Source of the DNA: Sesamum alatum
Taxonomy: Eukaryota > Streptophyta > Magnoliopsida > Lamiales > Pedaliaceae
Length of the DNA: 64,000 nucleotides
NCBI GenBank assembly: GCA_034509735.1
Contig: JACGWO010000008.1
Coordinates: 16,627,864-16,691,863 of the forward strand
Direction: 5' to 3'
Shown here piece after piece: positions 10,853 through 20,645 of this stretch (positions within the stretch are counted from its first letter, which is position 1; each line of letters opens with the position of its first letter). The position numbers were made by a program, and so were the translations under genes. The notes under the pieces were generated by a model. That model was not told the DNA's origin, did not search any database, and saw only the letters and a program-made list of their open reading frames with translations.

Positions 10853-13071
10853 TGTTGGAATAGGTGACCAGAAAGCCAATAGGTTTGGCAATTTGTAACC
10901 TATCCGACAACTTGATGTGAATGTAATATTATTATGTGATGAATAAGATGAGTGTTCGTCACCAATGGTACCTTCTTTGTTGCGCTCATCTTACATTTGT
11001 TAAAACGGTGTTTAACTTATATCGCAACAAAGCCCACAGACCATGGATAACAACTCGTGCAGTTGGGCCACGCATTGGATGGTGGTCATGAAACCAACTG
11101 ATTAAGAGTTGGGTCTGAAACGTTCCAAGTCGAGGACCTCGAGACAGGGCATCGAGAGTCCTATTGAGACTTGCGTCAAGAGTCGTGTTCATTGGATGAG
11201 TGCCGTGTTTCATCGGCGACAGGCGTGGGACGCCTACACGATCTTGATGGGTTGGTCGACTGGGGTCGAGCCGACTGGACTGACTCGCGGGGATCATCAT
11301 ATGGAAGCCTTGGAGGCTTGGTCGGTATGATTGGATTCCCCGGTTCCGATAGTACGGGAGTAATCCTCAGACTTGAGGAATCATGGCAGTTACGTGCACA
11401 GGACGGCTGTATCTTGGATCTGGCGAGAGGTGATCATTCTGTAAGATGATCATTATAAGCCTTGTCCAGTGCAGTCAGAATGTGTAGCGAGGACGGTGGA
11501 TTCCAAGAAGAGGATCCGTCCCCTGTCAGTATATGACAGAGGTATCTCCTATGCACTCGGAGACACGTACATGCTGTTTGAAGCTGTGGCCACAGTGGTT
11601 GGTCGAACAGGGAATGGTTTCCTGTGTCGACGCAATGAAGCATACGTGGTCTCGAGTATTAAGCATAGATGCCTAGTCAAGCATGGGAACTGACGCCTAA
11701 TTCCATACCCTAGACTAAGGCCGGGAGACGGTAGACGGAAGGATCGTACCCGTACGGAATCGACGCCTAAATGTTCACGCCAATTCACCTAGTCTCTAGT
11801 GCCATGGACCGTTGCTAGACGACCACCCATGGTAACGGGCCCTTGTGGGACACGGGCCCAAGTCTAGCTGAGGGTGAACCTAAAGGGTCACACACAAATC
11901 ACCGAGGAGGTTGAGAGATCGACTTGGAGTCAATCTCGAAGGATAAAATAAGTAATTGGATTACTTAAGGGAAAGTCCATTGGATGGACGGGCCGATATT
12001 GTATCGGGCTTTCATTTAATCAGTAAATTGGATTTTCGATGAAATATGGAAAGTTGAGATGTTGAGACGTTGGATCTTTTAATTGGATTAAAAGATCAAC
12101 GGGAATAATTTAAGTGGACATTAAATTGGATTTAATATTGGGTTCGTCGTAATTGGATTACGATAAAACCCGGTCCGTTAAATTATACCCGAGAGGAGAA
12201 ATAATTCGTAATTTGGAATAGGAAGAAGTTGGACTTCTTCCCTTAATTAAACATAGCCGACATGCTCCCTTGGAGGAAGCAAAAATCAGCCATGTTGCAT
12301 GCTAGGTGGTATGTTGACTTGTCTCTTTTGGAAAGAGACAAATCAACTCCAATCAAGCTCTTCCCTTTTGGTATGATTTGATCATACCATAAATTTTGGT
12401 AGGCTTGATTGAAGAATTGATGGTGATTGATTGGAATGAATCTAGACATCCTTGGATGAACCTAGACACATTCCAATAATCACATTAATTATGTATATAT
12501 ATTAGAATATACAACACCTAGCATAAGTGATTCATTATTCATCTTTTTCTAGGAAAAAGAGAAGACAAAAATCCTCTCCTCTCTCTCAAAATTTCGTGCT
12601 CCCTCCCTCTCTTACACTTGTGTTCTTCACTTGATTTTGAATCAAGAAGAAGAACAAAGTAAGTTTAAGAGAACACTAATTCATAGTGTTCTTCTCTTAA
12701 ACCGATTCCTTCCTAAACCCGTTCTTTTCTAGCAAGAAGAACGTGTGTTTCTTCCGGTGTGGTGTGGATCACCTTTGGAGAATCCATACGTTTGGATTTC
12801 GTGAGCATTCCGGAGAAGGAACAACGCTAGTAGCCGGGAGCATACGCTAAACAATCAAAGGTAACGGTTTATTACGCTTTGATTGATTTCTCTATGCCCT
12901 ATGTGTTTAAATATATGTTTTAATATTTACACATCCTACATCGAACGCCCGGTTGAGCACCCAAGGGTACACCCGTTGGGATTCGCGTATTTTGAATTTG
13001 ATTTAAATTTACGCAATTTCTCGCCTTTCTCGCTTCCGCTCGCGCTCCCGGGCGGATCCGCTTGTCCTTCA
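10853..13071 (+). mobile_element. Solo LTR A of the long-LTR copia family
   Basis: The sequence starts TGTTGGAATAGGTGACC and ends GGATCCGCTTGTCCTTCA. The flanks are a perfect 5-bp duplication, TTACA at 10848-10852 and 13072-13076. The length of 2,219 bp matches the other LTRs of this family, and no internal sequence follows, so it is a solo LTR left by LTR-LTR recombination. Recognisable parts are the hairpin at 11134-11161, the conserved CCATGGACCGTTGCTAGAC block near 11802, and a TATA-rich stretch near 12490 that may be the promoter. Short open stretches inside it are not genes. Confidence 0.92.
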
Positions 13072-13209
13072 TTACAAATCTTTAAGAGGAAGACTTACAA
13101 ACGAGTACAATTCTCTATCCAAAACAAAAGCAACACCAAATCACATAAATGTTCTGCTTGTCTTGAATATACATCCTATCGAAATGCATCAGTTGCTGTA
13201 GGGAATGAA

Positions 13210-13937
13210 TGAGATGGATAGTGCGGGAAATTGTGTATTACAAAAGTCGAGGCAAGAGTTAGATTCTTTATCTTTAAGACAATTATTGCCTCGCTCTAGT
13301 GCTCACGGAATTGGCAATTTGTCTCCCAAGCTACAACGACTTTATATCTCAAAGTAGTTGCACTGCAAACTTTGAGAAACGGCGAACCAAACGATATCTT
13401 GAAACTCTCTTGCTAAACTCATTAATGCTTTGTATGCTTAAGAATGCTATGAATAGTTGAATGCTTGAATGCCATGAAATGAAAATGGGATCTATTTATA
13501 GGAGTTGGAAAGGTGTTTCGAATGGATATGTCCAATCAGAAAAGATGCCTTTGAAAGGTTATGACCTTTCAATCGAATGGATGCATCATTTCACCCAAAG
13601 GACATACCATTTAACTCAAATGGATGCATCCTTTCATCCAAAGGACATACCATTTAACTCAAATGGATGCATCCTTTCATCTAAAGGACATACCATTTCA
13701 CACAAATGGACACATCATTTCGTCCAAAGGGTTTCACCTAATGGACATATCATTTCAACCAAAGGATACTCCCATTAGGTTGATCAGACACGACCGGATG
13801 ATGATTGGGGCCCATCAACCATCATCTACGTGTCACGAGCTGTCATAAGCTATCACGAGCTTGTTATGTGTCACACATCGTAACCAATCACTTGTCACGA
13901 TTTATTTTTTAATTTATCATTCACCATTTTTCCAACA
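13210..13937 (-). mobile_element. Minus-strand LTR-like sequence with TATA box
   Basis: Read on the minus strand it begins TGTTGGAAAAATGGTG at 13937. It contains an array of about 43-bp repeats (13575-13770), then CTCCTATAAATAGATC near 13492-13507, which is a good plant TATA box, then a transcribed-region-like stretch. This resembles U3 enhancer repeats, promoter and R/U5 of a medium-length LTR of an unrelated family. The far end is not fixed and no target duplication was found. A gene promoter is the alternative. Confidence 0.4.
13575..13770. repeat. Tandem repeat, about 43-bp unit, 4-5 copies
   Basis: Units share ATGGATGCATC, TTTCATCCAAAGGACATACC and ATTTAACTCAA words. The first two or three copies are nearly identical and the later ones diverge. 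It lies upstream (minus strand) of a TATA box. The open stretches across it are by-products of the periodicity. Confidence 0.8.
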
Positions 13938-13939
13938 GG

Positions 13940-14532
13940 TGCTACGCAATTTCTTCCAATATAAGACTGTTTAGTTCTAAACGGTATTGTACTATGACGA
14001 AGAACACCTCAAACAAACACTCAAAAACCTATAAGAACAAGAACTCAAAACCTCGAATTTGTGGAGAAAAACCAAACTCGGATTTTGAAGAGAAAAATCT
14101 GACCCAGAGAGGAATCTCTAGAGACGATTTCTTAGCTCACTTCTGATTATGAGTTGATATGTGTTGAAGTGAGCCATTTTTAGCCTTAACAGGCAAGGCC
14201 GCAGCTACAATTTAATTGCAGCCATTAACACCCCATTAAGTTGCCATTAAAACCAGTTATAAACAGAATTAATCTGGCATTAAAACTAAACTTGAACCAG
14301 TCAGATACATCAACCTAAAAACAAGAGTTTTAAAGCTGATTCAAACAAGTTTTAAAAGCAAATAAAATAGATTTTTTATTAAAAAAAATCGAATTTTAAA
14401 TATTTCAGAATTATCCAGATAAATCCAAATATATTTGTTACAAATAGATATATATGGAGACTGAGACATTCGGCCTAACACCCGCATCCACGCCCGTGGC
14501 CGGAGCCGGGTTGGGTGGGCGGCGGCGGCGCG
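13940..14532. other. Unassigned spacer, no gene seen
   Basis: The sequence is AT-rich with a short GC-rich patch (about 14480-14530, GGCGGCGGCGGCGCG) just before LTR B. No coding, RNA or terminal-repeat signal is supported. The patch may be a remnant of a copia GC-rich leader block, but it is too short to say. Confidence 0.3.
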
Positions 14533-16167
14533 TATGGTGAGATGTGATTATTCTGTAAGATGGTCATTATAAGCCTTGTCCAGTGCAGTTGAAATATGCA
14601 GCGAGGACGGTGGATTCCAAGATAGGATATGTCCCCCGTCAGTATATGACGGTGATCTCTCCTATGCGCTCTGAGATGGTTTAGACTCTGAAAGTCTATG
14701 GCCATAGAAATTGATTGAGTAGGAAAGGGTTTTCTACGTCGATCGATAGATTAAACGCATCTCGAGTATTAAGCATAGACACCTAGTCAAAGATGAGAAC
14801 CGACGCCAAATTCCATACCCTAGACTAAGGCCGGGAGACGGTCGACAGTAGGACCACACCCGTACGGAAGTGGCGCCTAAATGTTCACGTCAATATTTAC
14901 CTATTCTCTAGTGCCATGGACCATTACTAGACGGCCGCCTATGGTGACGGGCTCCTATTGGACACAAGCCCAAGTCTAGCTGAGGGTGAACCTAAAGGGT
15001 CACATACAAATCACCGAGGAGGTGAAGGAATTGACTTGGAGTCAATTTCAGAGGATGATAAGTAATTGGATTCCTTATGGGATTGTCCATTGGATGGACG
15101 GGCCGATATTGCATCAGGCCCTCGTTTTATAAGTAAATGGGATTTATCTATCAAGTAGAAAACCGAAGCTTGGATCTTTAAATTGGATTAAAAGATTAAT
15201 GGGAATTATTTAATTGGACTATGAATTAAATAAGATTAAATTCTTGGGCTTATTGTAATTGGATTATAATAAAATCTGATACATTAAATCTTGGCCCAAG
15301 AGAGGTGTTAATTCCACTTTTGGAATTAGAAGAAGTTGGACTTCTTCTAAAAGGGGATGGCTGAAAATTACTTCTTTTGGTAGTACTAAAATTGGCCACG
15401 AAGGCCTTTGATGACAAGTTGACTTGTCTCTTTTGGAAAGAGAAAAATCAATTCCAATCAAGCCTCTTTCACTTGGTATGATTAAATCATACCTTATGAA
15501 ATGGTAGGCTTGATTGATGGTTAATAGGGATTGATTGGAATGTATCTAGACATCCTTGGATGAACCTAGACACATTCCAATAATCACATTAACAAAGTAT
15601 ATATATGTGTATATACTATCATCAAAGACAAGAGTTTTATTATTCATCTTTTTCTAGGAAAAGGATGAACGTTCTCTACACCCTCTCTCTCTACTCTCTA
15701 AATCCTCTTTGTTGCTTCATTGATTTAGGATCAATTGAAGAACAAAGTAAGATCAAGAAGGAACACTAATTTGATAGTGTAATCCCCCTTCTTCGATTTC
15801 ATCCTCTAGACCCATTTTTCTCTAGCAAGAAAAACGAGATCTCTCCCGGTGTGGTGTGGACGACTTTAGAGGGCTTCTATGTTGGGACCTCGCGTGGATG
15901 AACGTTGGGAGGAATCAATGCGTGTAGCCCATTGAAATACAAAATCGAGAAAGGTATTCCAATTTACATTTATGGTCTCGGTTTCTTCTTTATTCTATAG
16001 CCACGAACGCTTGTTTATTTTATATGTTTATATTGTGCATTTATACATCGATAGTCCGGGAACATTCAAGGGAACACCCCTTGAACGCGATTTAAATTCT
16101 ATTATTTTGCACGTTTTTATCTCCACCGCGCTTTCACCGTGTTCCCGGGCCGATCCGCTTTCCTTCA
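14533..16167 (+). mobile_element. LTR B, 5'-truncated copia LTR
   Basis: From 14533 the sequence follows solo LTR A position by position (the TTCTGTAAGATGGTCATTATAAG words, the CCATGGACC block, TATA-like sequence near 15600). It ends CGATCCGCTTTCCTTCA at 16167. About 570 bp of the 5' end are missing. It joins LTR C directly with no spacer, and the join falls inside C's conserved core. It is best read as an LTR inserted in another LTR, later truncated on its left. Confidence 0.8.
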
Positions 16168-16862
16168 GACCACCCATGGTAACGGGCTTCTGTTGGAAAC
16201 GAGCCCAAGTCTAACTGAAGGTGAACCTAAAGGGTCACACACAAATCCTCGAGGAGGTGAAGGGATTTACTTGGAGTCAATTTCGGAAGATGATAAATTT
16301 TTGGATTATCTATGGGATACTCCATTGGATGGACGGGACAATATTGTATCAAACCCTTGATTAATTGATAGATGAGATTTATCAATTAAGTAGAGATTAA
16401 GGTCTTGGATCTTCTAATTGGATTAAAACACCCATGGGCATTATTTAATTGGACCTTGAATTGAATTAGATTTAATCCTCGGATTTTTTGTAATTGGATT
16501 ACAATATACCCAGTCCATTAAATCTTGGCCCAAGAAGGATGTTAATTCCACTTTTGAAATTAGGAGAAGTTGAATTTCTCCCAAAATGGATGGCCTTGAT
16601 TGATGTAGTTGACTTGTTCCATTTTGGAAAGGAACAAATCAACTCCAATCAAGCCTCCTTTACTTGGTATGATTTAATCATACCTTGTAAAGTGGTAGGC
16701 TTGATTGAAGAATAATGGGAATTGATTGGAATGTATCTAAACATCCTTGGATAAACCTAGACAGATTTCAATAATCACATTAATGATGTATGAGTATATA
16801 CAATCATCAACGAGAGGATTTATCATTTTTCATCTTTTTCTACGAAAAAGATAAAAGAACAC

Positions 16863-16901
<39 letters not shown>

Positions 16902-17383
16902 CCCCCCCCCCCCACTTTGTTGCTTCATTGATCTAGGATCAATTCAAGATCAAAGCTAGATCAAGAAGGATACACTAATACGGTAGTGCAATCCTTTTCT
17001 TTATCCCATCTTCTTAGGTCCATTTTTCTCTACCAAGAAAAATATGACTTCTCCCAATGTGGTGCAGACTACGTTTGAGGATTCATACGTTTCAATCTTG
17101 GTGAACGTTTGTCATCCATTTGAAAGGGAACAACGCTCGTAGCTGTGCATGGAAGATAACTACAAATGTAACCACTGTTTATTATATGTAGTTCTGTTAT
17201 AATTGTCTAGGTGCCCTATATGATATACTTGCTTTGCATTGTCATGTTCTCATCGAACGCACGGTTGAGCACCCAAGGGTACACCTATTGGGACGTTTTA
17301 TTACAATATGTGTTTTAAATATCCGTTAATTCCACATCTCTCACTTCCGCTCGCGCTCCTGGGCGGATCCACTTGTTCTTTCA
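16168..17383 (+). mobile_element. LTR C, 3' part of the 5' LTR of element C
   Basis: It starts in mid-LTR at GACCACCCATGGTAACGG and runs to CACTTGTTCTTTCA at 17383, followed by a primer-binding site. It is therefore the 3' portion of a left LTR whose 5' portion has been lost. It is related to A and B but of a distinct subfamily. It contains a CT run and a C homopolymer at 16865-16913. Confidence 0.8.
16865..16913. repeat. CT microsatellite followed by C homopolymer
   Basis: A CT dinucleotide run of about 34 bases passes into about 15 consecutive C. It lies in LTR C at the pyrimidine-rich stretch that other copies hold as short CTCTCTC runs. Confidence 0.9.
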
Positions 17384-17849
17384 AGTGGTATCAGAGCCCA
17401 GTTCGATGTTATGGGTCATAGACCAATGTGCTTTACATGTGTAATTTGTGGGTTGGTGTTGATTAGATCAACATGGGATGATCACTGAAGCCCTACACCG
17501 TTGTATGGATGTATACGTTTTTACATTACTATTGGGTAGGGGCCTGCGTGCCTCTTCTTTCGGGAATATTATCTCCCGGTATTCCGCCTTATGATGTTAA
17601 GGCTTGTTTTCCTCTATTTCATGTATTCTATTTCAAATATAATGAGAGTAGTTATGAATTTTTGGTGGGGTTTTGCATTTCATGTGATAAACCAAGCCCA
17701 CGGAGTTGCAGGCCCACGTTGGACGGAGGCCCAAGGTGAAACATCAAGGCGAAACAAGAAGAGCTACAAGGCCCATTCGAATGACAATGGGTTAACTTGT
17801 TTTGTAATAGTGTAGGACCACCTTAGACAGACCATAGACCTACTATGCG
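17384..17849 (+). mobile_element. Element C: primer-binding site and first part of leader
   Basis: TGGTATCAGAGCC (17386-17398) is the usual copia primer-binding site, complementary to the 3' end of initiator Met-tRNA. The leader that follows resembles those of D, F/G and K/L (TGGGATGATCAC, GGACCACC, GACAGACCATAGAC words). It lacks the roughly 1 kb with a GC-rich block that D carries between these points. It is cut at 17849 by element D and resumes at 28007. No coding sequence. Confidence 0.8.
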
Positions 17850-19080
17850 ATTAGTGTTAGAATAGGTGACCAGAAAGTCAATGGTATTGGCTGTTCTGAG
17901 AACCATTCGTCAATCTGTGAACAAGTAATATTATGTTAATGAATGCAGTAAGGATTCATAGGCATGAGTTTGTTGTACTTACTGCTTGCATCGTTACGAT
18001 GTCACAACAAACGCCCACAGACTGAAATAACATTTCGGGAAATTGGAACTACGCTTGGAGGTAGGTTCATGAAATCAGTTTCGCCGAATTAGTCTGAAAT
18101 ACTCCAAGTCAAAGGAATCTCGAGACAGGGCATCGAGAATCCATTTGAGACTTGCACTAAGCATCTGCTGTCGTGTTTCATCGACGGGTGACGAGGATCG
18201 TCTAAGCAGTGTTAGTGGGTCGGCCTGCTGGGGAGCGCCGACTGAGGTGACTCGCGGGAATCGTCATATAGAAGCTACTCGGGCTTGGTCGGTATGACTC
18301 GTATTCCCGGTTCCGATAGTACGGGATTAGTCCTCGGACTTGAGGATCACGGCAGTCCCCTACATACTAAGGCTGTATCTTGGATCTGGTGAAATTTGAC
18401 CGATTATATCACATGGTCATCATAAGCCTCGTCCAGTGCAGTCGGAGTATGTAAGAACGGTGAATTCCAAGATAGGATCTGTCCCCTGTCAAAGGATATG
18501 ACAGCAAGATCTCCTATGCGCTCGGAGATGGTTTAGACTCACAAAGTCTATGGCCATAGCACTTGATGTAGTGGGAAAGGATTTCCTACGTCGAGTTAAA
18601 CCTATCTCGAGCATTATGCATAGTTGCCTAGTCAACGATGGGAACCGACCCCTAGACTAAAGGCCGGGAGACAGGCGACAGTAGGACCGTACCCGTACGT
18701 ATCGAGCGTCGGTAGGACCGCACCTGCGTATAACTCGGAGCCTAAATGTTCACACCATAAATTCACCTAGTCTCTAGTGCCATGGACCGTTGCTAGATGG
18801 CCACCCATGGTAACGGACTACTTTTAGTTATGAAATAATGAAAAGTAGGTCCAAGTCTAGCTGAAAGGTGAACCTAAAGAGTCACACCCGCTACAACCAA
18901 ATGAAAGGGAATTAATTTGGAATTAATTCCGGGAGAAGGTTTAATTTAATGGAATTAAATTATACTTCTTGGAGATACAAGCCTCGATGTATTATTTGGA
19001 ATAATCGGGCTTGAGTTCATAAATTAGATTTATGAATTTTACAAAGCATGGGCTTTCCTTTTAATTAGATTAAAAGGGTG

Positions 19081-19440
19081 AATTAATTAATTAATGGGCT
19101 TGGTATTAAATAGGATTTAATATAAAGTCCATGGACTATTTAATTTGGAATTAAATAAAGTCCATTCCATTAATTAATTAATGGGCTTAGTATATTAAAT
19201 AGGATTTAATATAAAGTCCATGGGACTATTTAATTTAGAATTAAATAATCCCATTCTATGGAATTAATTAATGGGCTTGGTATTAAATAGGATTTAATAT
19301 AAAGTCCATGGACTATTTAATTTGGAATTAAATAAAGTCCATTCCATTAATTAATGGGCTTAGTATATTAAATAGGATTTTAATATAAAGTCCATGGGAA
19401 TATTTAATTTAGAATTAAATAGGCCCATTCCATAAAGCCC
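19081..19440 (+). repeat. Tandem repeat in LTR D, 83-90 bp unit, four copies
   Basis: Copies begin at ATGGGCTTGG/AG words at 19094, 19181, 19271 and 19354. Each contains TTAAATAGGATTTAATATAAAG and a short inverted repeat built on TTTAATTTGGAATTAAA. The same array is present in the right LTR at about 26922-27260. It lies 170-500 bp upstream of the TATA box. Confidence 0.85.
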
Positions 19441-19604
19441 ATCAAAATGGATGGACAAGATTTGATCTAGAGAATGATGAGATGAAGGGCCATGATTAAT
19501 TTGACTTAATCAAAGCCTAATTTGACTAGGATTTGACTAGGTCAAAATCCTAGTCAAAGTGTGTCTCTTTGGAAGAGTTTGAGAAGGAATAGGAATTCCA
19601 TCTT

Positions 19605-19613
19605 CTATAAATA
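19605..19613 (+). promoter_or_regulatory. Predicted LTR D TATA box
   Basis: CTATAAATA lies about 70 bp before a pyrimidine-rich stretch. The right-LTR copy is at 27434-27442. LTR E has TATAAATA in the equivalent place (near 29874). Predicted from motif and position only. Confidence 0.6.
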
Positions 19614-20174
19614 CTTAAAAAACACACACTTACACCTAGTATTCTCTACAACTCTCATCTCTCATCTCTCTCAAATTCGTCCACCCTCTTTCTTCTCTCC
19701 AAGAAATATACTTTGTTCTTCTTGATTTTATTCAAGTTAAGAACGTAAGAGACGCCGGTTGCGTTAATTGATAGCGTGTACCGATGTCTCTTCTCCCCAA
19801 TGATTTTTCTTGCTAGCACAAGGGTTCGTTGCTTTCCGGTGCAGCGAGTGAGATGATTTAGAGGGTCTCTTCTTGAGATCTTGGTGCAAAACGGGGAACA
19901 ATGCATGTAGCCGAACGAAGACAAAACTACAACCGGGTAGGTTCTTTAATTATGGTTTTCGTTTCTAATTCTATGGCCTCCATGTTGTGTTTTATTGAAC
20001 ATGAGATACACCGAACGCCCGGGAGAATCAAGGGCACACCCCTTGATTCGTTTATGTATATTATGCATAGTTTAAATTCCATTTAATTATGCTTTGTAAT
20101 TTTTATTACGCACTATTTCGCGCTTCCCGCTATTTCGCGTTAATCTCCCGGGACGATCCACCGATTTCTTTCAG

Positions 20175-20187
20175 TGGTATCAGAGCC
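20175..20187 (+). other. Element D primer-binding site
   Basis: TGGTATCAGAGCC begins two bases after the LTR end and is complementary to the 3' end of plant initiator Met-tRNA, the usual copia primer. Confidence 0.9.
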
Positions 20188-20417
20188 CGGTTCGGTGTAT
20201 AGGCCTAGAATTCTATGTGCTATGTGCGTTTAAGCATGATAAACGTGTTTTAATTTACGTTTATAGCATGTTTATCGTAGATATTTATTGGCGTTTAATT
20301 TTGCATGGGATTTTGGATCTTGGTTTTCTTGAATGTGTTTATACATGTTCTAGGGTTTTATTTATCTTGTGGTTCAGAAAAATTGCATGAAAAATCGAAA
20401 AGAAGTGAAAAACGGCG

Positions 20418-20645
20418 AACCGGCAGCAGCAGCACGCTGGCCGCGCGTGCAGGCAGGGGCCTGCGCGCGCCCGGCCAGCGCGCCCAGCGTGCGCGGACAG
20501 CGCGCGCGCTGTGCCGGCCGCGCGCGCAGGCATGGGCGCCTGCGCGCGTGCGCGCGCGCGCAAGCGCTAGGCGCAGGCGCGCGCTGGGCGCGCGCACGGC
20601 ATGCGCTGGGCGCGCGCGCGCGCGCGCGCCTGGCCGGCCGGCTGT
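20418..20645 (+). other. GC- and CpG-rich block in element D leader
   Basis: About 225 bp made mostly of GCGCGC-type words, in contrast to AT-rich surroundings. Long open frames across it in several phases result from the lack of stop codons in GC-only sequence and encode low-complexity Ala/Arg strings, not a gene. Related blocks occur in K/L (about 47985-48240) and as a remnant in F/G (38480-38514). Confidence 0.8.

Larger units (their letters stand above)
17855..20173 (+). repeat. Element D left LTR (2,319 bp)
   Basis: It runs from TGTTAGAATAGGTGACC to CACCGATTTCTTTCA. It contains a U3 hairpin (18114-18142), the CCATGGACCGTTGCTAGA block (near 18781), a four-copy AT-rich tandem repeat (19081-19440) and a TATA box CTATAAATA at 19605-19613. 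U3 is therefore about 1.75 kb. A CT-rich stretch follows the TATA box. Confidence 0.93.

Noticed and set aside
11109..11449. Overlapping open frames in solo LTR A
   Set aside because: They are not kept in other LTR copies and overlap the U3 hairpin region; treated as chance.
13575..13770. Regular repeats that could suggest a CRISPR-like array
   Set aside because: There are no unique spacers between direct repeats; it is a simple tandem repeat of one unit in a plant genome.
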